In this document: positions 9,175-16,482 of the stretch, one piece after another | Numbering within the stretch: position 1 is the first letter of the stretch | How the letters are laid out: each line of letters starts with the position of its first letter | Assembly (NCBI GenBank): GCA_009781515.1 | Contig: WQXY01000022.1 | Span: 1 to 36,558 of the forward strand | Direction: 5' to 3' | Length of the DNA: 36,558 nt | From: Oscillospiraceae bacterium | GTDB lineage: Bacteria; Bacillota; Clostridia; Oscillospirales; Oscillospiraceae | The notes under the pieces: model-generated | The model's database searches: none | What the model saw: the letters and a program-made list of their open reading frames with translations, nothing else | Told to the model about the DNA's origin: nothing | Position numbers and translations under genes: made by a program

Positions 9175-9615
9175 TTAGTTTTCTACAGTAATAACGTCGC
9201 CCGGTTTAATTACTCCTGATTTTAGCACCTTAGTAAAAATCCCCTCACGCGGCATACAGCAATCACCTGTTTGTTGCTTGATGTTACATGCACCATGATT
9301 ACATTCTTTACCTATTTGCTTTATCTCTAAAACAGCCTCCCCGATACAAAGCTTTGTGCCTATCGGCAATGTAAAAAGAGAAATTCCGCTTGTCAGAATG
9401 TTCTCTGCAAAAGCCCCGAAAGTAATGTTTGGTATCTTGTCACGTAGTTTTTCCACACTTTCATCAGCGAGCAGGCTTACCTGTTTAATTTCATCCCCTG
9501 CGTGAGCATCGCCTTTCACACCGTAGTTTTCCTTGACACAAATCTGCGGCACCGATGTTTTTACAGTGCCCTTTTTTTCACTCAAACACACTGCTTTTAC
9601 TGTTGGTTCATTCAT
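9175..9615 (-). CDS. MOSC domain protein (molybdenum cofactor-associated)
   Basis: Small 146-residue stand-alone MOSC (MoCo sulfurase C-terminal) protein. The visible core is YGVKGDAHAG near residue 32-41, QVSLLADES, FGAFAENILTSG, PIGTKLCIGEAVLEI, then the cysteine region IGKECNHGACNI, CCMPREGIF and a final KPGDVITV. Such proteins bind molybdenum cofactor or sulfur on the conserved Cys. The gene starts inside the last codons of moaC (8-nt overlap) with an AGGGGA ribosome site, and the moaA-moaC-MOSC order supports a role in cofactor finishing. The exact reaction is not known for this stand-alone type. Confidence 0.88.
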   Translation of the reverse strand: MNEPTVKAVCLSEKKGTVKTSVPQICVKENYGVKGDAHAGDEIKQVSLLADESVEKLRDKIPNITFGAFAENILTSGISLFTLPIGTKLCIGEAVLEIKQIGKECNHGACNIKQQTGDCCMPREGIFTKVLKSGVIKPGDVITVEN

Positions 9616-10084
9616 TTATATATTCCCCTGAGGTGCCTCCGCTTTTTCTGACGAGCTTGATGCTTCCGATTTCTATATCTTTTTGCACTGCCTTACACAT
9701 GTCATATATCGTCAGCGCCGCCGCCGATACAACTGTGAGTGCTTCCATTTCAACGCCTGTCACACCCATGCATCGAACCGTTGCTTTTATGTTTATTGCA
9801 CATTGCTGTTTATCGGGCGTAAATGATATGTCCACACCTGTGATATTTACGGGGTGGCACATCGGAATAATATCCGGTGTGCGTTTTGCCGCCATGACAC
9901 CTGCGATCTGTGCAACGGCAAGCACATCCCCCTTTTTTGTCGTGCCGCTTGTTATTAACTCAAATACTTCGGCATTGACAAAAACTGTACAGACGGCAAC
10001 AGCCTCTCTGAGTGTTGCCTCTTTATCGCTCACGTCTACCATTTTAGCATGTTTTTCATTGTTAAAGTGGGAAAGTTCAGACAT
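9608..10084 (-). CDS. moaC: Cyclic pyranopterin monophosphate synthase MoaC
   Basis: Converts the MoaA product 3',8-cyclo-7,8-dihydro-GTP to cyclic pyranopterin monophosphate, the first isolable molybdenum cofactor intermediate. The 158-residue length is normal. Signatures are LSHFNNEKHAKMVDVSDK at the start, KKGDVLAVAQIAGVMAAK with the catalytic lysine, the active-site loop PMCHPV, GVTGVEMEALTVVSAAALT and IYDMCKAV, ending in KSGGTSGEY. AGAGGAG precedes the ATG and moaA stops 26 nt upstream. moaD, moaE, moeA and a molybdate transporter are absent from the window, so later steps must be encoded elsewhere. Confidence 0.96.
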   Translation of the reverse strand: MSELSHFNNEKHAKMVDVSDKEATLREAVAVCTVFVNAEVFELITSGTTKKGDVLAVAQIAGVMAAKRTPDIIPMCHPVNITGVDISFTPDKQQCAINIKATVRCMGVTGVEMEALTVVSAAALTIYDMCKAVQKDIEIGSIKLVRKSGGTSGEYINE

Positions 10085-10110
10085 TTTAACTCCTCTATAA
10101 TTCCTCGTGT

Positions 10111-11088
10111 TTACCCACCAATCTCGTTCATGTTTCTCCGTCCCTTGCCCTCAAGCGGCGGGTGATTTGTGAGCGGTAGGCGGTCACCCCTACATAGCTT
10201 ATGTTTCTCCGGTTTACCCAATATTGCATCTTTTATTACATTCTCTAATGCATCACCATGCAAACCGCGTAAATTTATTTCTTCGGCTGAGTGCAGGCAG
10301 GGTTTTAATATGCCGTCTGCTGTTATGCGTATTCTGTTGCACGTCGGGCAAAAATGCGAGCTTATCGGACTGATAAGTCCCACAGTGCCTAAAGCATCTG
10401 GAAATTTATATAGCTTTGAAACTCCCTGCATACCCGTTTCAACCAACTCCGGCGCTGTTTTAAGCACAATCTGTGAGCTGACAAATTTTTCTTTTGCCCA
10501 ATCTGCACACTCACCAATCGGCATTAGCTCAATAAACCTGACATCCACCTTATACTTTTTTGTAAAATCGAGCAATCGCCAAATATCGCTTTCATTCATT
10601 CCGCCAATGAGCACAGCGTTTATCTTAATCGCATCAAAGCCTGTTTTTATCGCAATGTCAACACCATGGAGTGCAGCTTCCAATAAGTCGGTGCGTGTTA
10701 TTTTATTGTATGTCTTACGGTCGAGCGTATCAAGGCTGATGTTTAGTCTGTTTACTCCGGCTGCTTTGAGGCCGCTTGCAAACTCGGGCAACGCTATGCC
10801 GTTTGTTGTAAGGCACACCTCGCTGATACCGTCTGCCCCTGCAATAAACTTACATATATCTATTATACCACGGCGCACAAGCGGCTCGCCACCTGTTATG
10901 CGTACTTTTTTTATTCCGCATGACGCCGCCGCCTGTACTATTTCATTTATTTCCTCGACTGTCAGAATATCCTCATGCCTTTTTTTAGGAACACCTGTCT
11001 CAGGCACGCAATAAATACATCTAAGGTTACACTTATCAGTCACCGACAATCGAAGATAGTGTATGTCTCTATCGAAATTATCTTTCAT
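10111..11088 (-). CDS. moaA: GTP 3',8-cyclase MoaA (radical SAM), with repeat-derived insertion near the C-terminus
   Basis: Radical SAM enzyme that turns GTP into 3',8-cH2GTP. The 325-residue protein has the SAM cluster cysteines C20, C24 and C27 (CNLRCIYC), the ITGGEPLVR segment, and the C-terminal cluster pattern CPTCNRIRITADGILKPC. It keeps the terminal Gly-Gly that is needed for activity (MNEIGG end). Between LGKPEKH and NMNEIGG there are 22 residues (including GDRLPLTNHPPLEGKG) encoded by a dispersed repeat, about twice the usual length of this tail. The start codon is fixed by family alignment (MKDNFDRDIHYLRLS) but no ribosome site lies upstream; see the promoter entry. A moaC gene follows. 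Confidence 0.95.
   Translation of the reverse strand: MKDNFDRDIHYLRLSVTDKCNLRCIYCVPETGVPKKRHEDILTVEEINEIVQAAASCGIKKVRITGGEPLVRRGIIDICKFIAGADGISEVCLTTNGIALPEFASGLKAAGVNRLNISLDTLDRKTYNKITRTDLLEAALHGVDIAIKTGFDAIKINAVLIGGMNESDIWRLLDFTKKYKVDVRFIELMPIGECADWAKEKFVSSQIVLKTAPELVETGMQGVSKLYKFPDALGTVGLISPISSHFCPTCNRIRITADGILKPCLHSAEEINLRGLHGDALENVIKDAILGKPEKHKLCRGDRLPLTNHPPLEGKGRRNMNEIGG
10141..10200. repeat. Dispersed repeat copy inside the 3' end of moaA, flanked by 11-nt direct repeats
   Basis: The 17-nt stretch at 10154-10170 (AGCGGCGGGTGATTTGT) is identical to 15083-15099, and both continue to a CCCTACAT end. The segment is bracketed by exact 11-nt copies ATGTTTCTCCG at 10130-10140 and 10201-10211. 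These could be a target duplication, though both copies encode residues that fit MoaA (PEKH and RRNM). Confidence 0.55.
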
Positions 11089-11094
11089 AGTATG

Positions 11095-11124
11095 ATAATA
11101 CTATAATTACAAGGTGTATTTCAA
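11095..11124 (-). promoter_or_regulatory. Putative moaA promoter placing the start site at the ATG
   Basis: On the minus strand TTGAAA (11124-11119), an 18-nt spacer and TATTAT (11100-11095) predict a start about 7 nt later, at or next to the A of the moaA ATG (11088). With no Shine-Dalgarno upstream of that ATG, a leaderless mRNA is possible. An overlapping TATAGT gives an alternative -10. Confidence 0.35.
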
Positions 11125-11139
11125 GGAGTAGTTATTGTG

Positions 11140-11232
11140 ATGATAATTTCTGCACCTAATGGGGGCAGATTTGCTCTTTTTGCAGAATATTCTTTATTTA
11201 TTAAATCACGCAGGGATAATCATTTAACATAA
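11140..11232 (+). CDS. Possible 30-residue small protein
   Basis: An ATG at 11140 (or GTG at 11137) is preceded by AAGGAG at 11123-11128 and by a TATAAT box at 11102-11107, and opens a 30-codon frame starting MIISAPNGGRFALF and ending RDNHLT. No family is recognised and codon evidence is too short to judge. It lies divergently upstream of moaA. Treat as a weak candidate; the remaining sequence to 11376 shows no gene. Confidence 0.2.
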   Translation: MIISAPNGGRFALFAEYSLFIKSRRDNHLT

Positions 11233-11376
11233 AAGTATATAAAGACACAGAGCGTTTGCGGTCTGGTGGCGATAGTTCGAGAAGTCGGGTTTTTACACCC
11301 TAATTTTGCTTTTCTCAGATAATCTCTATACCCACGGTTATATCATATCTTTTACCTAAAAACGGGAAATTGCTTA

Positions 11377-11925
11377 TTAATAGAAGTTAATAAAAAAGCA
11401 AATATCAAGAATTATATTCCCTTTTTCGTCTGGTGTTGCAAAACGAGAAGTGACATATCGTTCAAACGCATAACAAGTATCATCTTTATCATGTACATGG
11501 GGCATTTTTTTATTAGTAAGTCTCTCATTACACTGCTCGATTATTTCAATCCCCTCATACATAGACACATCTTCTTCTTTTCCATAAACCCAACAAACGC
11601 CTAATTCGCTTTTTGGAAAGTCAATATAATCGTAGCCCTCCGGTATTTCCGTATTCATAGGCACAAACATACCAATCCAATATTGAAACGGTTCTCCACT
11701 TTTATTACGTAACAATCCTATATAAGCACTGCTATCTTCATAAGTATCATAAAGATTTCCGCTTATCTGCTCTTCTATTACTTCAAACCATCTATTTTCA
11801 AACCATTCACTCCATTTTGGCTTAATTTCAAATGTTCCATTAGCACGATTGGCATTATCATATTTTTTACCAATAAATCTTAAAGAATCAACACTTTGAT
11901 TATATACTTTAACTATTTCAAACAA
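11377..11925 (-). CDS. GyrI-like / AraC-type effector-binding domain protein
   Basis: Stand-alone small-molecule binding domain of 182 residues without a DNA-binding part. The pattern EGYDYIDFPKSELGVCWVYG in the middle and DEKGNIILDICFFI at the end matches the GyrI-like/Rob C-terminal fold, which holds hydrophobic ligands or acts as an anti-toxin-like partner. The start is a TTG at 11925, supported by AAGGGA 8 nt upstream; no ATG is available earlier. The gene stands alone between moaA and the DUF4143 ATPase gene on the same strand. The ligand cannot be predicted. Confidence 0.75.
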   Translation of the reverse strand: MFEIVKVYNQSVDSLRFIGKKYDNANRANGTFEIKPKWSEWFENRWFEVIEEQISGNLYDTYEDSSAYIGLLRNKSGEPFQYWIGMFVPMNTEIPEGYDYIDFPKSELGVCWVYGKEEDVSMYEGIEIIEQCNERLTNKKMPHVHDKDDTCYAFERYVTSRFATPDEKGNIILDICFFINFY

Positions 11926-12044
11926 TTTTTAGTTCCCTTCATGTACATTATATAAATTAACTGCCAAACGTAAATCTTCGCCATTGTACATACCTAATAT
12001 TTTTAACGCACTAAATATACCACAGTATTAATTAGAGTCAATAA

Positions 12045-13340
12045 CTATAAAAACATTGCCATATATAACGGAAAGCTTTCGAAGTCATCTGTGCCTCCGA
12101 CGTTTTTAGTAGAAAGCCTGACTCCGCGCTTTACATTGAATTTCTCTATAACTGCATTTAACGATTTAGACTTCGTATTGTCTGCCGATTTTACTTCAAC
12201 CGCAGTTGCAGTTTTGTTTCTGCGAATAAAAAAATCGATTTCAAGTTTACTGTTGTGTTCAAAATAATACAGCTTCTTGCCTGATTTACCAAAAATGTCA
12301 GCTATAATATTCTCGTAAATCGCACCTTTATATATTCCGAGATTTCCGTCTATTACATCCTCCTGCGAGCCTTCTTCCAGCATCGCCATCAGTAGTCCGG
12401 TATCACACATATATACTTTAAAACAATCGCTTTTTGCATTTCCTTCAAATGGAAGCTCTGGGATGGATAAATTGTTGCAAAAATTAATGACTCCCGCATC
12501 GTATAGCCACATCAAACTGCCTCCAAATTTTCTTGCTGTTCCACCACGCTCGACTATACTATATTGGAACTTTTTATAGTCCTTCGACAGATTTTTTGGG
12601 ATGGATAGGAAGCAAGCTCTTGCTTTAGCTTTTTCTGAATCCTTGGCATACTTTGCTATGTCATCTTCATAATCGGCGATGATACCTCTTTGTATTTTAA
12701 GAACACCGGCGAAGTTATGTGTAGTCACAAACTCATCGACAGCGCGCGGCATTCCCCCGACTACGATGTATTCCTTAAAGAGCTCTGTCATACGCTCGTG
12801 CATAGCCGCCGGAACTGTTTTTCTTTGATCAAAGCATTCTTTGATATCTGCGATAGACTCCGGCGATACACTGTTCGCCCATAAAAACTCTTCAAAATCA
12901 AGGGAGTACATTTCTAAATGTTCTACATATCCTACAGGATAAGATGTTACATCCTTGTAATTGATTCCAAGCAAGGAGCCGGATGCAATAATATCAAATC
13001 TTCCGTCTTGTGTTAAAAACTTTAACGCAGTACGGGCGCCCGGGCAATCTTGAATTTCGTCTAAAAATAATAACGTTTCGCCCGGAACCATTTTTGCCCC
13101 GGGTATACGCAAGGAAATTTGCTTGATTATAGTTTCTGTATCCAAATCTCCGTCAAAAATAGCTTTACATGCAGGATTTTGAACAAAATTAATTGTAATC
13201 CAGTGCTTGTAGTTCTCTTTTGCAAACAGTTCTATAATAAATGTTTTACCAACTTGCCTCGCACCTTTTACTACTAAGCACTGTTTGTCCTTGCGTGATT
13301 TCCACTGCATTAAATCATCGTAAATTTTCCTTTTGAGCAT
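12045..13340 (-). CDS. AAA ATPase with DUF4143 C-terminal domain
   Basis: Predicted cytosolic P-loop ATPase of 431 residues. Walker A is GARQVGKT (26-33) and Walker B is LLFLDEIQ with D94/E95; sensor text IIASGSLLG follows. The C-terminal half carries the DUF4143 region with VYMCDTGLLMAML and a restriction-endonuclease-like motif ending in LEIDFFI and AVEVKSADN (E-D-ExK type). Families of this kind are abundant, poorly understood and often accessory or mobile in anaerobes. GAGAGGG precedes the ATG. Nothing adjacent looks like a partner toxin or antitoxin. Function unknown beyond ATP binding. Confidence 0.9.
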   Translation of the reverse strand: MLKRKIYDDLMQWKSRKDKQCLVVKGARQVGKTFIIELFAKENYKHWITINFVQNPACKAIFDGDLDTETIIKQISLRIPGAKMVPGETLLFLDEIQDCPGARTALKFLTQDGRFDIIASGSLLGINYKDVTSYPVGYVEHLEMYSLDFEEFLWANSVSPESIADIKECFDQRKTVPAAMHERMTELFKEYIVVGGMPRAVDEFVTTHNFAGVLKIQRGIIADYEDDIAKYAKDSEKAKARACFLSIPKNLSKDYKKFQYSIVERGGTARKFGGSLMWLYDAGVINFCNNLSIPELPFEGNAKSDCFKVYMCDTGLLMAMLEEGSQEDVIDGNLGIYKGAIYENIIADIFGKSGKKLYYFEHNSKLEIDFFIRRNKTATAVEVKSADNTKSKSLNAVIEKFNVKRGVRLSTKNVGGTDDFESFPLYMAMFL

Positions 13341-13405
13341 TTAAGAACCCTCTCTTTCTGCTATGGTAATGATTATATAGCAGTTTCAAGGCTTTGTCAA
13401 ATACT

Positions 13406-13497
13406 GTTGCAGATTTTCCCCGCGAATATCGTTGCTGTGTTGCAGATTTTCCCCACGAATATCGTTACCTTGTTGCAGATTTTCCCCGCGAATGTTT
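13406..13497. repeat. 33-bp tandem repeat, about 2.8 copies
   Basis: Copies start at 13406, 13439 and 13472 with the core GTTGCAGATTTTCCCC(G/A)CGAAT. Differences between copies are few and mainly in the last five positions. The array lies between the GH43 gene stop and the DUF4143 gene start. Thirty-three is a multiple of three but no ribosome site or start precedes it, so coding is not supported. Confidence 0.85.
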
Positions 13498-13500
13498 CTT

Positions 13501-15036
13501 CTACATCAACGTAAACGACTTAAAGTCCGTGATGCCATCACCCTTAAACACAAATCTGATTGCATAAACACCGTCGGGGACCGATACATCCGCTGAGTAC
13601 GTTTTCCAACTGTCGGAGGCTGCTGCCGGAATTGACACAGCAGAAACCACATTACCGTGCTCGACGCTTATAAACTCGCAAGTAATTTCACCACACGACC
13701 TGCAAGACGAGTCACTGCCGTCACAACTGCACTTAGACTCAATGCTGATTTTTGAAAGCCCCTTAACGTCAAAATACTTAAACCCTGCGAAGCTGCCGTT
13801 TCGTAGGTTGCAAATATACTGCTCCGGCGGCTGTCCTGTGTTTGTGTCGGGGTCGTAGTCCGGACCGTCTTGCGTGATATAGGGGTGCACCTCTACGGGT
13901 GCGGCATTTGTTTTGCGAACACCTTGTGCACTCGACAGATTGCAAGCGATACCCGCACTGTAAGTCCCCGTGCCCTCGAGAGGTTTTCCGTTCAGACCGC
14001 ATGAGGTCATTTCAGACTGCTTAAATCCGCCGTTTTCATCTCTTTCAAGCTTCTCGGCTATTGCCTGACGGCTGAACTCGTGAGCATTTGTCTGCCTGTG
14101 TCCGAAGATGTAAAACTCGCCGTTCACCTCTACGACAGAACCGTGATTGTTACCCCAATAATTACTGCCTATCGTTTCGGGTTTTGAAACAAAAGCTTCG
14201 TTATATGCTGCAATATCATCAATAAAAACATCACCGTTTGAATGAAGCACACCGCGATAGGTAAAATCTCTGTCGGGATATTTACTCGTCGCATAACAAA
14301 GCTCATGACTTTTTATTGACGAATAAATAAGGTAATAAGTCCCGTCGATGACACGCATTGACGGCGCTTCAAAAAACTCAAATCCCTCAAAGCCCGAACC
14401 CTCGGAGTTTATCCAACCGGGCGTAAGCGGTTTTGGCGGCACTTTTATTGTTTTCATATCAGCCTCAAGCTCGGCGACTGTGCTTCCGTCGCAAGGCGGC
14501 AGAGGGGTTTCACCTTTTCTTTTCATATCGTCGAGCATTGATTTCATGTGCGAAAATCCCGTGTAAAGATAAACCTTGCCGTCATCGTCCACAAGTACTC
14601 CCGGGTCAAACTGCGACCTGTCAGCATTATCCGCTCTTTCGCCGCAAAGCGTACCGTCGGGGTGGGTTGCATAACCGTAAAACTCGTACTTTCCGGCAGG
14701 CGTGTCGCAAACAGCAATCGAAACAGTGTTTAAGCCCGAGAGTGTATAATAGAGATAATATCTGCCGTCAGTTCCGCAAACAACGTCCGGCGCAAACATG
14801 CTCATGGTGCCGTGCTTCGGGTCTTGAACCTTTCTGTAAATGACACCCTCATAACGCCAGTCGGATAAATCGGTCACTGGCGTTGACCAGCAGACATAAT
14901 CATTGAGGCAATAATGCTCACCGTCAAACCTGTCATGACTGCCAAAGATGTAGAGCCTGTCGCCGAATACTCGCGGCTCACCGTCGGGGATGTATTCCCA
15001 TGCGGGAAGATATGGATTAAAAACCTGCTTTTTCAT
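13501..15036 (-). CDS. Glycoside hydrolase family 43 protein (arabinofuranosidase/xylosidase-like), cytosolic
   Basis: Five-bladed propeller glycosidase of 511 residues, likely acting on arabinose- or xylose-containing oligosaccharides. Recognised features are the opening NPYLPAWEYIPDGEPRVFGDRLYIFGSHD region (base near D18/E20), the pKa-modulating Asp in QFDPGVLVDDDG (D144) and the general acid Glu in FFEAPSM (E223). Residues about 370-511 form a beta-sandwich like a CBM6-type module with a cysteine cluster (KCSCDGSDSSCRSCGE) that could bind metal or form disulfides. No signal peptide is present, so it probably works on imported sugars. The ATG has an AAGGAGG site. No sugar transporter is adjacent; the divergent kinase cluster further on also contains a carbohydrate-type protein. 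Confidence 0.9.
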   Translation of the reverse strand: MKKQVFNPYLPAWEYIPDGEPRVFGDRLYIFGSHDRFDGEHYCLNDYVCWSTPVTDLSDWRYEGVIYRKVQDPKHGTMSMFAPDVVCGTDGRYYLYYTLSGLNTVSIAVCDTPAGKYEFYGYATHPDGTLCGERADNADRSQFDPGVLVDDDGKVYLYTGFSHMKSMLDDMKRKGETPLPPCDGSTVAELEADMKTIKVPPKPLTPGWINSEGSGFEGFEFFEAPSMRVIDGTYYLIYSSIKSHELCYATSKYPDRDFTYRGVLHSNGDVFIDDIAAYNEAFVSKPETIGSNYWGNNHGSVVEVNGEFYIFGHRQTNAHEFSRQAIAEKLERDENGGFKQSEMTSCGLNGKPLEGTGTYSAGIACNLSSAQGVRKTNAAPVEVHPYITQDGPDYDPDTNTGQPPEQYICNLRNGSFAGFKYFDVKGLSKISIESKCSCDGSDSSCRSCGEITCEFISVEHGNVVSAVSIPAAASDSWKTYSADVSVPDGVYAIRFVFKGDGITDFKSFTLM

Positions 15037-15055
15037 AATACCTCCTCCTTATAAG

Positions 15056-15161
15056 CCCTCTTTAGTAAAGAGGGTGCCGCGTAGCGGCGGGTGATTTGTT
15101 TTGCGGACGAACACAGCTCTGTCCCTACATGTGGTTTTCGGGACGTCGAGGACGCCGTCCC
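15056..15161. repeat. Composite of dispersed palindromic repeats between GH43 and aldo/keto reductase genes
   Basis: Three hairpins in a row: CCCTCTTT-agt-AAAGAGGG (15056-15074), GCCGC-gta-GCGGC (15076-15088) and GGGACG...CGTCCC (15140-15161), the last abutting the stop codon of the reductase gene. Part (15083-15099) is identical to the copy in moaA, and the CCGTCCCCTAC end recurs near 23170-23180. The last hairpin may also act as a transcript end for the reductase. Confidence 0.65.
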
Positions 15162-16337
15162 CTACCTTTTTAACAATTCGTCAAATTTGCTCAACACATC
15201 GGGAATGTCAATGTCCTGCGGGCACAGCGGACTGCATACACCGCAGCTTATGCAAGCTGACGGTTTTTCGTCGTCTGTCAGTGTTTCCATAACATCATTT
15301 ACATACCAGCCAAACTCGTTTGCCGCTTCATTATATGTCGCAATAAGCATTGGAATATCCAAATCTTTTGGACATGCATCGCAGCAATATCGGCATGACG
15401 TGCACGGCACAAACGATGCCATATTATCGACCACTTTCTGCAAAACTTCTTTTTCAGCATCACTGAGAGGGTCTTTTTTCTCAAATATCTCAAGATTTTC
15501 TTTAAGCTGCTCCATATTTGACATTCCGCTCACAACAACAGCAACATTTGGAAGCGACTGTAAGAACCGAAACGCCCACCTTGCCGCGGTATCACCGGGC
15601 TTTGAAGCTTTAAGCATGGCAAGTCCGTCACCTGTCATATTAGCGAGCTTGCCGCCCCGCACCGGCTCCATTACAAACACAGGTATATTATGCTTTGTGA
15701 TAATGTCGTACTTTTTATCAGACTCCTGCAAAGACCAATCCAAATAATTAAGCTGCATAAGCACAAACTCAAAACAATCGTACTTATTTAAGAATTTTTC
15801 AATCGTCTCATATCTGCCATGCGTCGAAAATCCGATATGTTTAATCCGCCCGCGCTTTTTTTCTTCGAGCAAAAAGTTAACCATACCGATTTTTTCGTCC
15901 GTATAAAGCTCATATGTGCTCTCGCTGACATTATGAAGCATATAAAAATCAAAATAATCAACACCTGCGTTTTTTAACTGGATTTCAAAAACCTCCGCAG
16001 GGGTATTATAGGTTTTGCTCTCCATTCCCATAAATTCGACACCAAGTTCAATTTTACCGTCCACAATTTCGATAAAATTACCCGGCATTTTGTCCGCAAG
16101 ATACCATGTATCACGCGGAAATTGTGAGAGCACCTTTCCCATAACCCGCTCCGAGTTGCTTGCATGGTAAAAAAACGCTGTGTCGAAGAAATTCACACCA
16201 CTGTTATACGCATGAACAAGAAGTTTTGCTGTTTCTTCTTCATTTACTACGCGTCCTTTTGAGTCCGATGTTGGCAGACGCATTCCGCCATAACCAAGAG
16301 TTGATAGATTAAGCCCCTTAAAGTTGTAATAAACCAT
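15162..16337 (-). CDS. Aldo/keto reductase with C-terminal double 4Fe-4S domain
   Basis: Oxidoreductase of 391 residues. The N-terminal barrel has the AKR catalytic set D52, Y57 (FFDTAFFYHASNSE), K83 (LADKMP) and His in FYMLHN. The C-terminal 80 residues hold two ferredoxin motifs, C312/C315/C318/C322 (CTSCRYCCDACP) and C362/C365/C368/C372 (CISCGVCSPLCP), each ending in Cys-Pro. This architecture is common in Clostridia, where electrons may pass between ferredoxin and a carbonyl substrate; the substrate is not known. AAAGGA lies 13 nt upstream of the ATG. It is transcribed toward the GH43 gene with a repeat cluster in between. Confidence 0.92.
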   Translation of the reverse strand: MVYYNFKGLNLSTLGYGGMRLPTSDSKGRVVNEEETAKLLVHAYNSGVNFFDTAFFYHASNSERVMGKVLSQFPRDTWYLADKMPGNFIEIVDGKIELGVEFMGMESKTYNTPAEVFEIQLKNAGVDYFDFYMLHNVSESTYELYTDEKIGMVNFLLEEKKRGRIKHIGFSTHGRYETIEKFLNKYDCFEFVLMQLNYLDWSLQESDKKYDIITKHNIPVFVMEPVRGGKLANMTGDGLAMLKASKPGDTAARWAFRFLQSLPNVAVVVSGMSNMEQLKENLEIFEKKDPLSDAEKEVLQKVVDNMASFVPCTSCRYCCDACPKDLDIPMLIATYNEAANEFGWYVNDVMETLTDDEKPSACISCGVCSPLCPQDIDIPDVLSKFDELLKR

Positions 16338-16403
16338 TGTTTTTAGTTGTTCCTTTCATTTTATATGTAAAAAAATAAATTTATTAACTATGCTCCTCAC
16401 CCA

Positions 16404-16432
16404 TTGAAAATTCATAATCAGTATGGTATAGT
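16404..16432 (+). promoter_or_regulatory. Promoter of the hybrid histidine kinase gene
   Basis: TTGAAA (16404-16409), 17-nt spacer, TATAGT (16427-16432) preceded by TGG (extended -10). The predicted start is near 16439. Confidence 0.6.
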
Positions 16433-16482
16433 ATACGTCATTATAACACTATATGGCAATAAATTTTGAAAGAGTAGAGCTA

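Noticed and set aside
10111..10200. Frameshift or truncation of moaA
   Set aside because: The frame stays open through the repeat and ends in the expected terminal Gly-Gly, so the gene looks functional.
11089..11376. Molybdenum cofactor riboswitch upstream of moaA
   Set aside because: The stems expected for that RNA are not visible, and the likely promoter sits next to the ATG, which leaves no room for a leader.
13406..13497. CRISPR-like array
   Set aside because: The copies are directly adjacent with a 33-bp period and no unique spacers, and no cas gene is in the window.
14433..14843. Plus-strand open frame of 136 codons within the GH43 gene
   Set aside because: Antisense shadow of a well-recognised enzyme; arginine- and cysteine-rich text without family features.
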